Source of the DNA: an uncultured Poribacteria bacterium
Lineage (GTDB): Bacteria > Poribacteria > WGA-4E > WGA-3G
Direction of reading: 5' to 3'
Assembly (NCBI GenBank): GCA_958295855.1
Contig: OY282383.1
Span: 2,956,481-3,020,480 of the forward strand
DNA: 64,000 nt
The notes under the pieces: model-generated
The model's input: the letters and a program-made list of their open reading frames with translations, nothing else
Databases searched by the model: none
Told to the model about the DNA's origin: nothing
Translations under genes and position numbers: made by a program
In this document: positions 52,352 through 61,188 of the stretch, one piece after another
How the letters are laid out: the number at the start of each line of letters is the position of its first letter
Position numbering within the stretch: the first letter of the stretch is position 1

Positions 52352-52809
52352 GTCATTCTCCTTTATCTATTTTGTATGATGGGACCTGTCAGTTATGAAG
52401 TGTTGGGTAGCACCCATCGGTTCAACCGCTCTGTGGGACATAGGTTATCTGGCATAATCTAGTCTTATCTGACTAGTGCCATCAGCTGCCACACTTCCTG
52501 CTTCTGCGCTCACTGCCTCCGAGACACACCTTTCGGTGTGCCTGCTGCTTTGTCTGACACGAGCTCCACAGGCGTTTAACGTCTCGGCTAAGCTGTCCGC
52601 GACGTGTTTTGTCCTGTTGCATCGGCGGAGGCGCGTATACGAGTTCTCCTGTGTTTCCCAACCGAAAGAATATGCACGCATGCAATGCATGCGTGCTCTG
52701 CTATTCACGCAACAGAACGCACACTGTCCAACCTAATGAAAGTAGATTATACCACATTCCATCAGATTATACCACATTTCTCGCCACTGCTACGAACCCA
52801 ACCGACACG
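52352..52809. other. 458-bp gap with a possible tnpB remnant and a perfect palindrome
   Basis: GCACGCATGCA, A, TGCATGCGTGC (52674-52696) is a perfect 23-bp palindrome. ACACACC/GGTGTGC around 52523-52538 is another stem. On the minus strand an 87-residue frame (52708-52445) includes ETLNACGARVRQS, a pattern I have seen near TnpB C-termini. This could be the 3' remnant of a second IS605-type element. Confidence 0.35.
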
Positions 52810-53445
52810 CTACATAGCCTCATTCTTAATTCGAGCCCACGATGTGGTGAGCTTTTCTTGGGGTTCAACGGGAAGTTTGCCGATGGTGTATCGAAAATAG
52901 ATATCGTCTTCTACGTCGTTTGGACCGCACCACACCCAGTTTGCCTCACAATCCGGGTCGTTGAGAATTTGGCGCATCTGCGCAGCACCGAATCCCCATA
53001 TACCCTCCCCGAATTTTTCGTAAATTTCGAGTTCATCTTCCCATTTGCTATCGTCGAAATCAATTTTTTCCCAGCCGTCTTTCCTGTCGGCTAGCAGCTT
53101 ACCGGTATCGCACCGCCATCCTTCTTCCCCAGTGCCGATGTAATCGGGCTCATCGTCAAGGACAATATCGGCGAGAAATCCGCCTTTACCGGCGGCACCC
53201 GGTTCCGCGTCGTGGACGTAGACAGCAACCTGGGCGAAGCCATTGTCCAGTTTGAATTCACTGGCGGTGGGTGCCTGCCAGTTGTCGCTTTGGGCGACTT
53301 CTTCACCGTTAATATAGACAACCCAGGTGTTATCGCCGCTGACGCGCAATGTTCCGTTTTTCGGCACAGCGTTTGCGGTTTGTATCAGGACGAACCCGGC
53401 GAGCAAGAAGGTGAGCGTTAAATAGAGCATCACTCGATTTTTCAT
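52810..53445 (-). CDS. exported protein, paralogue of the gene at 51743
   Basis: The 211-aa protein starts at the ATG at 53445, backed by GGAGG; a longer frame to 53457 is not needed. The signal peptide is cleaved near ANAVPK. Blocks shared with the neighbour are LRVSGDNTWVVYINGEEV, VYVHDAEPG, EKFGEGIWGFG and WVWCGPNDVEDDIYFRYT. It ends EKLTTSWARIKNE. It contains two extra Cys (WRCDTG, DPDCEANW), which could form a disulfide. Confidence 0.75.
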   Translation of the reverse strand: MKNRVMLYLTLTFLLAGFVLIQTANAVPKNGTLRVSGDNTWVVYINGEEVAQSDNWQAPTASEFKLDNGFAQVAVYVHDAEPGAAGKGGFLADIVLDDEPDYIGTGEEGWRCDTGKLLADRKDGWEKIDFDDSKWEDELEIYEKFGEGIWGFGAAQMRQILNDPDCEANWVWCGPNDVEDDIYFRYTIGKLPVEPQEKLTTSWARIKNEAM

Positions 53446-53538
53446 AAAAACCTCCATTTTTCACAAGTCATCTCAGACTGCGAATGTAATGCGCATTTAG
53501 GACACGAAACCAAGTAAGGAGCAGCGCGCAATCTGTTT

Positions 53539-54804
53539 CTACTCCATTTCAAACGCGCGATAGAGTGAGAGCAATCCATCGGCGGTATTTTCGTTGAAAA
53601 GGCTCCGTGCGTATGGTTCATAAGGCTGATATTGCCTCTTAAAATAGTAGACGATAGATTCCTGTTTTGGTTCAATTTTCCGGTTGTCAATTGCTTCGCA
53701 TACCGCGCGATATGGATGCCAGCGGCGCAATTGTTCGTGAAAAATCAACTCCGCATCTGTGCCTGCCTCCACATAAAACTTGCCTAAAGGCGTGAGGCTG
53801 TATGTGACGCGCCTGCCCACTTGCTGTTTGGCTACAAATCCGAGGATAGTCAGGTTATCTAACGCTTTTCGCACTCCCGTATCACCAGTTTTCCAGTCAC
53901 GCTCTTCCAACCACCCCCGCAAGACACGGCGAGTCCTGTTCTGGCACGCGTTGACAGCATCCGCCGTGATTTTCATAGCCCTATACACCCTTGCAGAATA
54001 GCCTAACAGCGCGTCTTCTAACTGCCATGCTTCCCATAAACTGAGTTCCGATTTCCTGTCAGCGACGTAACGTGTTTCTCGCGCTTCTTGCACGTACTGA
54101 AAACGTCCCGCGCCGAATTGTGTCTGCGCCAGCGTTAACTGCGGCAACCGGCGGATCCACTTTTCAAGTTCATCCGGAAAACTGCTAAATTCAGGAAACC
54201 CCTCAATCGGTTCGGGTTGCAGTGGCGAATCAAGCCGAAGGTGTGCGCCGGTAGCACTGATGATGTAGTTTGTTTCGAGCTCAAAGGCATCTAATAGCAC
54301 TGACGCGTTCCCAGATGCGATTCGCGATAAGACATGCGGGCGCAAATCCGCCCAATCGATCAGCAGGATGTCTAGTGCGGATTCCTGTTGTTGCCACTTG
54401 CGAACGCTCGCGTCAAACCCGTTGAGCGACACACAAACGATGCCTTTACACGCCAGGTCGCGGGCGGCTTTCATACGCCGGTCAACTTGCAAATCCTGAA
54501 TGGAGGCAGGCCGCTTCTCAAAGAATTTTGCCTCTAACAGATACCGATTTGACCCGTCCCACAAAATTCCATCACACTGATAGAGCGTGCCTGATTCGCC
54601 ATACAAACAACGCGACCATTCCTGAACCTCTAAGCTACGCACCGAGTTGTAGTAACTGAGGAGCAGATGCTCAAAGGCGTTACCACGTTTTGAGGGTGAA
54701 GTCGGAAATGCAATTTTCGGAGCGTCTTCACCTTTTAAAACAAACGGTACCGCATCTTCTTTCAGGACTGCAAAAGCGGTGGGTTGTGCGTAGATAGAAG
54801 CCAT
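53539..54804 (-). CDS. PD-(D/E)XK-type nuclease with winged-helix C-terminus
   Basis: The 421-aa protein has a restriction-endonuclease core near the N-terminus: E45 in GNAFEHLL, D78 in CDGILWDG, then E91-A-K93 in LLEAKFF. This is the Mrr-like order helix Glu, Asp, ExK. Residues ~290-350 read as a winged helix (RKALDNLTILGFVAKQQVGRRVTYSLT). It is encoded 92 bases after a DUF815 ATPase gene on the same strand, and both point the same way. No methylase is near, so a modification-dependent or defence role is possible. Function is inferred. Confidence 0.75.
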   Translation of the reverse strand: MASIYAQPTAFAVLKEDAVPFVLKGEDAPKIAFPTSPSKRGNAFEHLLLSYYNSVRSLEVQEWSRCLYGESGTLYQCDGILWDGSNRYLLEAKFFEKRPASIQDLQVDRRMKAARDLACKGIVCVSLNGFDASVRKWQQQESALDILLIDWADLRPHVLSRIASGNASVLLDAFELETNYIISATGAHLRLDSPLQPEPIEGFPEFSSFPDELEKWIRRLPQLTLAQTQFGAGRFQYVQEARETRYVADRKSELSLWEAWQLEDALLGYSARVYRAMKITADAVNACQNRTRRVLRGWLEERDWKTGDTGVRKALDNLTILGFVAKQQVGRRVTYSLTPLGKFYVEAGTDAELIFHEQLRRWHPYRAVCEAIDNRKIEPKQESIVYYFKRQYQPYEPYARSLFNENTADGLLSLYRAFEME

Positions 54805-54896
54805 CGTTTTTTCCTATCGGCCTCGCTATAATCAACTCCGCTAGGTTAATCCCATGTAAAGCGAAGACAAATTGGGTTCCTTCATGACCGGGCGTG

Positions 54897-55796
54897 CTAC
54901 AAATTTCTGCTTGATTCCAGTGCCAATCGCCCAGCGAGATCTGCGACGAATTGATAGGCGACACGTCCGGAACGTCCACTTGAGGATGCCTCCCACTCCA
55001 ACGCTGCGCGGCGTAATACCTCAGTCGGAACAGAGAGCTCCCGTTTTTGTGCATAATGGGACACAATTTGCAAATAGGTATTTTGCGAAATCCGGTAGAA
55101 AGCGAGGCGTAACCCAAAACGGTCGCTCAAGGAAACCTTTTCCTCTGTTGCTTCGCGCGGATATAACTCATCCTCGTCGTTCTGGGGGTACTGGTTTTCG
55201 CGTACCTGCCGAGGCATTAAGTGCCGCCGATTCGAGGTGGCATAGATAAGGACGTTGTCCGGACAGGCGGCGATTCCGCCTTCTAGCATCGCTTTCAACT
55301 CGCGATATTCAGGTTCGTCTTCGCTAAAGGCGAGATCGTCACAGAAAAGGATATAGCGTTCCGGACGTTCCCACAACAACTCTGCGATTTCCTGTAGATG
55401 GACAAGCCCCTCTTTGCCGATGCCGATTAACCGAAGCCCATCGGAAGCATAGCGTGCCAACATCGCTTTAACGAGAGAAGATTTTCCGGTGCCGCGGTCG
55501 CCCCATAATAGGGCATGGTTCGTTGGTACACCTTTTAGAAACTGCTGCGTGTTCCTGTCTAATGCAGTGCATTGCACATCTATCCCGATTAAATCTGTGC
55601 TATTAACGAGATGTGGGTGTTTGACAGGGACGAGAGAACCTGTCCCATTTTGTGCTCGCCACCGAAAAGCGATGTAGTCGTCAAGAGATTCACTCGTCGC
55701 GTGCGCTGTGTGGGCATCCAAGCGGGTTAACAAGCTATCGGCTTTTTTTAGTAGTTGTATAAAAAGTTCTTCCTGATTTCGCGCTTTTTCAGACAT
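54897..55796 (-). CDS. DUF815-family AAA+ ATPase
   Basis: This 299-aa ATPase has Walker A GDRGTGKSS (99-107), Walker B ILFCDDL with D153/D154 and a sensor-like IYATSNRRHLMPRQ. The segment SDRFGLRLAFY is typical of DUF815 (COG2607). These are usually alone or with small partners; the adjacent nuclease is unusual. The gap to the nuclease gene is 92 bases with a weak AGGA. No membrane segment, so cytosolic. The cellular role of DUF815 is not established. Confidence 0.88.
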   Translation of the reverse strand: MSEKARNQEELFIQLLKKADSLLTRLDAHTAHATSESLDDYIAFRWRAQNGTGSLVPVKHPHLVNSTDLIGIDVQCTALDRNTQQFLKGVPTNHALLWGDRGTGKSSLVKAMLARYASDGLRLIGIGKEGLVHLQEIAELLWERPERYILFCDDLAFSEDEPEYRELKAMLEGGIAACPDNVLIYATSNRRHLMPRQVRENQYPQNDEDELYPREATEEKVSLSDRFGLRLAFYRISQNTYLQIVSHYAQKRELSVPTEVLRRAALEWEASSSGRSGRVAYQFVADLAGRLALESSRNL

Positions 55797-55949
55797 TCTT
55801 TCGACATTCCTTGCGGAGAAGTTAGGAAGCAGGCTAGGTGTGCCAACACACGGACTTTTCTATTGGCCTTTGGCTCGCCAGGGGTTCGTGCTGCAATTCT
55901 CTTTGTATAGACATAGTTTACCAACTTTAGTGTGGTATGTCAAATCAAT

Positions 55950-56747
55950 TTACCGAGCGAATTTCTTCAACTGTCCCCACATTATCGTTAACTTACCCCT
56001 CGAATCGACAGCGAGGGGGCCGCCAAACGTCAAAGTGCCAAGGTTCGCCGAATCGTCTGGATTCAGGCCGTTCCAATTCATGAACACTTGTCCTGCCTTC
56101 TTTTCAGGATTATCCGTTCCTTCCTCATATCCGGGCGTAAAGCCGATGGCAGTGCCCTCTTTGATTTTCACATCTGTGAGCCACTCAAACGGCATCGCGA
56201 CCTCATAAATCATACCGCCTTTGCCCAATTCGGGTGTCGGAACGATCGCGATATCGGATTTCGGAAGATCCGGGTTTTTGCCGCCAAAGTCTGAAACGAG
56301 TGCTTTTTTATTAATAAACGCGAAGTTGGGCTTACCCGAAGGCTGCCCAGCTCCTACCTGCTCCCAATCAATGTACAAAAAGATTGTATCGCCTGTCCAG
56401 GGTTGTGCGGCATTCGCCGCCGGTGCAAAAATATCATCGCGCACCGCCGCTGCAAAATAGAAGGTTTTCGCATCATACATCGTTGCCCAGGTCAGCGTGA
56501 GGTCATCCTTCCCTTTCCAGGCACCTTTGCCCCGAAGAAGTTCCCGCTCTGAGTCGAACGCGACCCAGACTGCATACTTCCAATCGTCAAGTTTCCCATC
56601 AATCTTGGGCGTATTCGGCGGAACGCCAGCGATCGATTCCCCATACCCCAGCTCAAACGCATCGATGTTTTCCTCTGGAAGAAAGGCACCATCCACCGAA
56701 AAAACGTGCAGAATCCCCAAAATAATCGATAACATAATCAATTTCAT
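55950..56747 (-). CDS. exported CBM9/DOMON-like protein with WGxxK tail
   Basis: The 265-aa protein has a signal peptide (MKLIMLSIILGILHVFS). KIDGKLDDWKYAVW, DLTLTWATMYDAKTFYFAAA and DTIFLYIDWEQ fit a family 9 carbohydrate-binding or DOMON sandwich. It ends GKLTIMWGQLKKF, the same tail as the proteins at 51743 and 52810. AAAGGAG precedes the ATG. Probably binds glycans or haem at the surface. Confidence 0.75.
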   Translation of the reverse strand: MKLIMLSIILGILHVFSVDGAFLPEENIDAFELGYGESIAGVPPNTPKIDGKLDDWKYAVWVAFDSERELLRGKGAWKGKDDLTLTWATMYDAKTFYFAAAVRDDIFAPAANAAQPWTGDTIFLYIDWEQVGAGQPSGKPNFAFINKKALVSDFGGKNPDLPKSDIAIVPTPELGKGGMIYEVAMPFEWLTDVKIKEGTAIGFTPGYEEGTDNPEKKAGQVFMNWNGLNPDDSANLGTLTFGGPLAVDSRGKLTIMWGQLKKFAR

Positions 56748-56816
56748 TATTGCTTTATCTCCTTTGATGTTCTTTGGTCATTAACGCCGTTGTACTCTGC
56801 TGGCTGTCTCTAACGG

Positions 56817-56841
56817 GTCGCGATTCAGAGATCGTTCCTAC
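56817..56841 (+). repeat. 25-bp dispersed repeat, variant copy
   Basis: GTCGCGATTCAGAGA and TCGTTCCTAC resemble the patatin copy at 40749 with a few changes. Confidence 0.6.
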
Positions 56842-56927
56842 GAGATTTAGCAACCCAGACACATCTTCAAGAATTGCATCAACATCATAATCCTCAAAAG
56901 CCGCGCGTGAGGTAACACCTGACATCA

Positions 56928-57713
56928 CTATGCTGCGTCAAACAGCGATGGGAAGTGGCGGTACGGGTCTGCGGGCTCACGGAAGAGAAGTTTTTGACGC
57001 TCCGTTAGTTCAATATCCACCGGCGGAGTAACGCGTCGCGATGTCCACGCGATATGCGAAACACAATACTTATACAACAAAGCCCGGCGTTGATGATTTC
57101 CGTTCCACGCCGCCGTGCCGTGTGTCAGTGCTTCGGTAAAGAGAATTGCTGAACCTGCGGGGGCGTTCGGAATGATGACACAGGCTGCATTTTCAGGGGC
57201 ATCACTTATCTGTTGTGGCAACTTAAAATTGCTTTTATGGCTGCCCGGAATGCAGCAAAACCCGCCGTGTGCCGGGCCGGTGTCCGCGAGATTCCATGTC
57301 ACAACGACGAATCCGTTGTGGATCTCGTTGTCTCGGAAAGAATAATATTCTCCCGGCTTCGCTTTTGCAGTTGGGGAAGTGGCCCCGTAGTCCGCGTGCA
57401 GTCCGCCTCTTTGCATTCCTTTCCGCATATACATGCCGTAAATTCGGTCGAGCCGAAAACAATCGCCTAACCGGAATTGAAGTATGGACATAATCTTGGC
57501 ATGGTCCAGTAAATCGCAAAACGGTTTTCCCCACTGCAGAAAACCGGGGCCGTCAGGAGCACTGCCAAACCTTTGGCGCTTTCCCGGCGTGGGAAGTTGT
57601 TGCTCGTCAATGTGTTGATTGAGTGCTGCAACCTCTGCTGGACTCAAGACATTTTCAATGACGAGGTAGCCTTGCACGTCAAAGAGGTACTGTTGTAGTT
57701 GTAAATCACTCAT
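56928..57713 (-). CDS. phytanoyl-CoA dioxygenase (PhyH) family protein 4
   Basis: The 261-aa protein has iron ligands H106-x-D108 (LHADYG) and H198 (ALTHGTAAW), with R209/R210 likely for 2-oxoglutarate. DIELTERQKLLF at the end is common in this subfamily. GGCFCC-like loops (GGFCCIPGSHK) follow. No signal peptide. It is preceded by 27-bp and 58-bp repeats and followed by the CBM9-like gene. Substrate unknown. Confidence 0.92.
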   Translation of the reverse strand: MSDLQLQQYLFDVQGYLVIENVLSPAEVAALNQHIDEQQLPTPGKRQRFGSAPDGPGFLQWGKPFCDLLDHAKIMSILQFRLGDCFRLDRIYGMYMRKGMQRGGLHADYGATSPTAKAKPGEYYSFRDNEIHNGFVVVTWNLADTGPAHGGFCCIPGSHKSNFKLPQQISDAPENAACVIIPNAPAGSAILFTEALTHGTAAWNGNHQRRALLYKYCVSHIAWTSRRVTPPVDIELTERQKLLFREPADPYRHFPSLFDAA

Positions 57714-57730
57714 GCGCCTACCCTCCTGGT

Positions 57731-57757
57731 TACGGCATAACGGAGTATGCCTACTAC
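57731..57757 (-). repeat. 27-bp dispersed repeat
   Basis: TACGGCATA...TATGCCTACTAC has near-identical sequence to 63576-63602 and contains a GGCATA/TATGCC stem. Confidence 0.75.
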
Positions 57758-57854
57758 TTTCAAGTTGACAATCAGTTTACCACATGTGGTGAGTTCGTGT
57801 CAAACAAAATTCTGTAGAGGTGAGATATGAGGTGGGTGCAGCTTGCGTCTTCTT

Positions 57855-57912
57855 GTAGGCGAGATTTCCAAGCACGCTCCTCAAAAAGAGCGCGGTTAGA
57901 AACCTCGCCTAC
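57855..57912. repeat. 58-bp inverted repeat GTAGGCGAG...CTCGCCTAC
   Basis: GTAGGCGAG, TTTC (57855-57868) pairs with GAAA, CTCGCCTAC (57898-57912), one mismatch. The centre also holds GCGC/GCGC pairing. It lies between PhyH 4 and the lipoprotein gene. Confidence 0.75.
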
Positions 57913-57938
57913 ATGAAAAAGGGGCAAGTGCCAAGCCA

Positions 57939-58733
57939 TTACTCGGCAACGTAATCTGAACGTAATTCAAAAATGAGCAGCTTCACGCGGCTTGTCCGAT
58001 TCGGAAATTCGATACTAATAGCGTGTAGTTCTTCCCGTTCTTGATAATTGTGGGCATCTTGGATGCTGTCAAACTCAAACTCAACGTACCGGTGCGGAGA
58101 TGCACCATAATAGTTGTCGTAAGAGCTTGCCCGTTTGAGTTCTTCGGCCTCTGACACCAGTGTGGCATTTGACGCGATCCACTCCAGATAGGCTGCTTTT
58201 CCAGCAAGCGGATAGTCAATTAAGTAAACCGCTTTAATGCGCCGGCTGGGATTCTCGTTTTTCGAGTAATCGCTGCGCTCGATAAACGTGTGCATGCTCA
58301 CCTCACTCGCGCGGTTTGGCAGTTCCTCGAAAACTGCTGCGATTTCCGGCATATTGAAGTACGTCATTGCATCAACGAAACTATCAAATTCAAACTCAAC
58401 GAGCCGGTGTGGATTCTCACCGTAATAATTGTCGTAAGACGCTATCCGTATGACTTCTTCAGGGGCAGACAGCGTTGGGGCAACAGACGCAATCCACTCC
58501 AGGTACACGTCTTTCCCGCCAAGCGGGTAGTTGACAAGCCAAACTAACTTCACCGGAGTCGCTGCCACATCAGACATAGTAGCATCCATGGTCGCATCTG
58601 CATCCATCGTGGTATCTGCCGGTGGCATAGCATCCCTCACTATACCTTGCCCTCTATCACAACCACCAATGTTAACCACGGCAACTATCAATACGATCAC
58701 TATCAAGAGCCTGTTTCTTAATTTAAATATCAT
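57939..58733 (-). CDS. lipoprotein with two tandem ferredoxin-like (dimeric barrel) domains
   Basis: The 264-aa protein has a signal ending VNIGGC, then a Met/Asp/Ala-rich spacer (DATMDATMSD). Residues ~60-155 and ~165-260 are a clear duplication: both share VYLEWIAS, YDNYYGENPHRLVEFEFDS (or YGASPHRYVEFEFDS) and a closing RSDY. The units resemble dimeric alpha/beta-barrel (ABM-like) domains. AAAGGAG precedes the start. Confidence 0.78.
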   Translation of the reverse strand: MIFKLRNRLLIVIVLIVAVVNIGGCDRGQGIVRDAMPPADTTMDADATMDATMSDVAATPVKLVWLVNYPLGGKDVYLEWIASVAPTLSAPEEVIRIASYDNYYGENPHRLVEFEFDSFVDAMTYFNMPEIAAVFEELPNRASEVSMHTFIERSDYSKNENPSRRIKAVYLIDYPLAGKAAYLEWIASNATLVSEAEELKRASSYDNYYGASPHRYVEFEFDSIQDAHNYQEREELHAISIEFPNRTSRVKLLIFELRSDYVAE

Positions 58734-58792
58734 TATTCAATCTCCTTTAGCAGAAATAGATTTATAGGCCTCACGCAAATACAGAAGCATCT

Positions 58793-59971
58793 TCATTCCA
58801 CGGTTTGGAAACGCTCCCACGCTTCGCCTGCTGCCGCGGCTCGACGCTCCAACTCGCCGCGCCACCCCACGACCTCGCCAGCTTTGATGCGGTTGATGTC
58901 AAAGCCGGTGTACCGGTCTTCAAGAGAATCTCCAAGTTTCTGAGTTTCAGCCCACCGATCCCATGCAGTCTTCATCCACTCGTGCGGCAGTGTCTCTCGC
59001 ACAGCGGGATCGAGTTGCCATGCGTGACGCACGTCCGCCACCGACGGTTCTCCGGTGAATTCCCCCGACCATTTCGACCAGCCGATAGACAACGTATTGC
59101 GCTCGCGCCCAGGGACAGTGTGCCCCGTGTGAATCGTCGCGCCATTGCGAATGAGTGCCTCTCCTGGCTTGAGCCGAATCGCGACTTGACCCGGGAGCGG
59201 ATCCGCGCCGTTCCAACTCGGTGTGTACGAAACACCCTGGTCCTTCATTGCCTTGGGCAGGAGCACGTCATGCTCAAATGGCGTGCGCCACCGGTGATGG
59301 CTACCGGGGATAAGCTCGTGGCATTCGTCGTCAGCAAGTGCCAAGAACATGCTCACCCCGTTCCGCGCCTCGAGACTCTTCGCGTTATTTTCGCGAATTT
59401 CTTTCCAGCGGATTCTTTCGACCTCCTCGGAATAAGCCTCGGGGCCTTCTCCTCGCACCTCGCGCTGTGCAAAGTAGCTCTTGCCGGTCCCCCACCACGT
59501 CACATCTCGGTGCCAACCGAGCTTATTCTCGTGCGTACGGGGATTTGCCCACAGCAGCATGTTGCCCATTGCCAAATCCTCCGGCTGGAGCCCATGACAC
59601 CAGGAGGCGACGAAGTCCAGAAAGTCTGAAGAGCCGTGGAATTGAGCAAAGCTAGGCTCTCCGAAAGCGGGGTGAATGAGCCCTCGGATTGCCCAAGGCT
59701 GTTCCTCTCCTGTGCGGTGGACGTAGCCCTTCGAGCAGTCAATTTCACTGTAGCCGTTCTGGGGCGCGCACGCCTTCGTAACACGGCGGCCCGCCTCTCG
59801 GAGAATGGGCATCCATGGGTTATCGACAAAATCGTTGATGATGACAAAGCCGTGCTCCTTCAAGTGTGCCAGCCGTTCTGGCGTGGCACCGGGAGCTGCA
59901 AGCTCAGGCTTGAAATCCGCAAAAGCAGCGGCACGGTACGTCTCCGTCGCCGGTGATTGATTCGTGTCCAT
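58793..59971 (-). CDS. phytanoyl-CoA dioxygenase (PhyH) family protein 5
   Basis: The 392-aa protein starts at 59971, seven bases after GGAGG; the ATG two codons upstream is too close. Iron ligands are H154-x-D156 (WHRDVTWW) and H281 or H284 in IHTGHTVPG; R291 may bind 2-oxoglutarate. It is longer than the other PhyH proteins here, with a ~100-residue C-terminal helical extension, and its codons look more GC-rich than its neighbours, suggesting separate origin. Confidence 0.9.
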   Translation of the reverse strand: MDTNQSPATETYRAAAFADFKPELAAPGATPERLAHLKEHGFVIINDFVDNPWMPILREAGRRVTKACAPQNGYSEIDCSKGYVHRTGEEQPWAIRGLIHPAFGEPSFAQFHGSSDFLDFVASWCHGLQPEDLAMGNMLLWANPRTHENKLGWHRDVTWWGTGKSYFAQREVRGEGPEAYSEEVERIRWKEIRENNAKSLEARNGVSMFLALADDECHELIPGSHHRWRTPFEHDVLLPKAMKDQGVSYTPSWNGADPLPGQVAIRLKPGEALIRNGATIHTGHTVPGRERNTLSIGWSKWSGEFTGEPSVADVRHAWQLDPAVRETLPHEWMKTAWDRWAETQKLGDSLEDRYTGFDINRIKAGEVVGWRGELERRAAAAGEAWERFQTVE

Positions 59972-60171
59972 TTTCATTCCTCCCTTTCAAAGGGCCTAAA
60001 TTTAGCACACTTTATTGTCCTTGTCCAAACTTTAAATCAGCAGTATCGCATAATATAGAAAATTTGTCAAAAGTTTTTCCATAATTACAAGTGTATGCGT
60101 TTGTAGTCGCACAATTCATTGCGCATCGGCCCTGGCGCACAGGCGAAATAAACCCTAGCATAGCGAAAACA

Positions 60172-60200
60172 TTGCTTTTTTTTCTCAGAGATGCTATTAT
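60172..60200 (+). promoter_or_regulatory. extended -10 promoter for the Panacea operon
   Basis: TTGCTT (60172-60177), 17 bases, TATTAT (60195-60200) with a TGC extension. It precedes GGAAGGAGA and the ATG at 60227. Confidence 0.5.
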
Positions 60201-60226
60201 AATTTGGAATTGGAAGGAGAAACCGA

Positions 60227-60868
60227 ATGAGTAAATGGCCTGATACACGCATAACCTCTGAAGATGAGGCGACTTTCTCTGAAACTGTGATAGATTATGA
60301 AAAACTTGTAGACACCTTTGATTTGGAGTTTGGTGAAAACACCGGCTTTGACGAGTTGGAAGAACATATCATCTGGGAAGAATCACAGGTACCAGATCTG
60401 AAAATGCCGAGAATCCGCGTCTTTGATGCTGCAGCCTATATTTTGGAGCGCATGGGAACGATGACGACTATGAAGCTTCAGAAACTAGTCTATTACAGTC
60501 AAGCGTGGTCCTTGGTGTGGGATGAGAAACCGTTATTTGAGGAAGATATTGAGGCTTGGGCAAATGGTCCGGTAGTCAGAGATTTATTTGATTGCCATCG
60601 CGGCATGTACCAAATATCATCGATGCCAATTGGCAATGCCCGTTTGTTAGATGGGGAACAGCGAGCTACGGTCGATGCTGTACTTGAATACTATGGAGAT
60701 AAATCCTCCCAATGGTTAATTGACCTGACGCACCTGGAAGAGCCTTGGAAGCAGGCAAGGAAAGGGTTACCCAGGCTGGAGAGAGGCAATAGAGTTATAC
60801 CTTTAGACGCTATGGCAGATTACTACAGTTCCTTACCAATTGAGGAAGACGTTGAAGATGAGGAATAG
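60227..60868 (+). CDS. Panacea-domain (DUF4065) antitoxin-like protein
   Basis: The 213-aa protein has an N-terminal acidic ~60 residues, then the Panacea domain: VFDAAAYILERM, MKLQKLVYYSQAWSLVW, IEAWANGPVVRDLF and the AVLEYYGDKS end. Panacea domains act as antitoxins or adaptors (for example SocA) and are often encoded beside diverse toxins. The stop overlaps the start of the next small frame by several bases, which suggests coupling. Confidence 0.88.
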   Translation: MSKWPDTRITSEDEATFSETVIDYEKLVDTFDLEFGENTGFDELEEHIIWEESQVPDLKMPRIRVFDAAAYILERMGTMTTMKLQKLVYYSQAWSLVWDEKPLFEEDIEAWANGPVVRDLFDCHRGMYQISSMPIGNARLLDGEQRATVDAVLEYYGDKSSQWLIDLTHLEEPWKQARKGLPRLERGNRVIPLDAMADYYSSLPIEEDVEDEE

Positions 60869-61129
60869 AAGAGTTCGTCGGAATCGCTATCCGCGAACAA
60901 CAAAGAAAGCCACATCGGATGCGACACTGACAACCCAAGATAAGAAACTCGTGTGGAAAGTTTCGAAGATTGACGACAATAGTCAATGGGGTTGGAACCA
61001 AATAACCTGTCCCGATTTCTTGTAACCGGCCGGCAGCGACTTTGGGCGATGCGATCGGGAGAAGAGTCTTTTCTGCTCTGGTGGGATCCCAATCATGAGA
61101 TTTGCCCATCACACCAGAGGCACACGTAG
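60858..61129 (+). pseudogene. small partner of the Panacea gene, split by a frameshift
   Basis: Frame 1 (60858-61025) is basic and reads MRNRRVRRNRYPRTT to SKIDDNSQWGWNQI. It then stops after CPDFL. The -1 frame continues NLSRFLVTGRQRLWAMRS, SFLLWWDPNHEICPS and HQRHT to the TAG at 61127-61129. The second half looks like a conserved C-terminus (RLWxM, LLWWDPxHE). Together they would give ~90 residues, a likely toxin-sized partner. Either a frameshift mutation near 60995-61010, a sequencing error, or programmed shifting. Confidence 0.6.
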
Positions 61130-61188
61130 ACGAAGCGTTTATCAATAAGGAACATTACCAAAGTATTACGCGTAGGGAGGGACAACTC

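Noticed and set aside
53539..55796. Classical restriction-modification system
   Set aside because: There is no methyltransferase gene in or near the pair.
61102..61188. Longer start for the AriA-like ATPase
   Set aside because: It overlaps the frameshifted partner gene; GGGAGG places the start at 61189.
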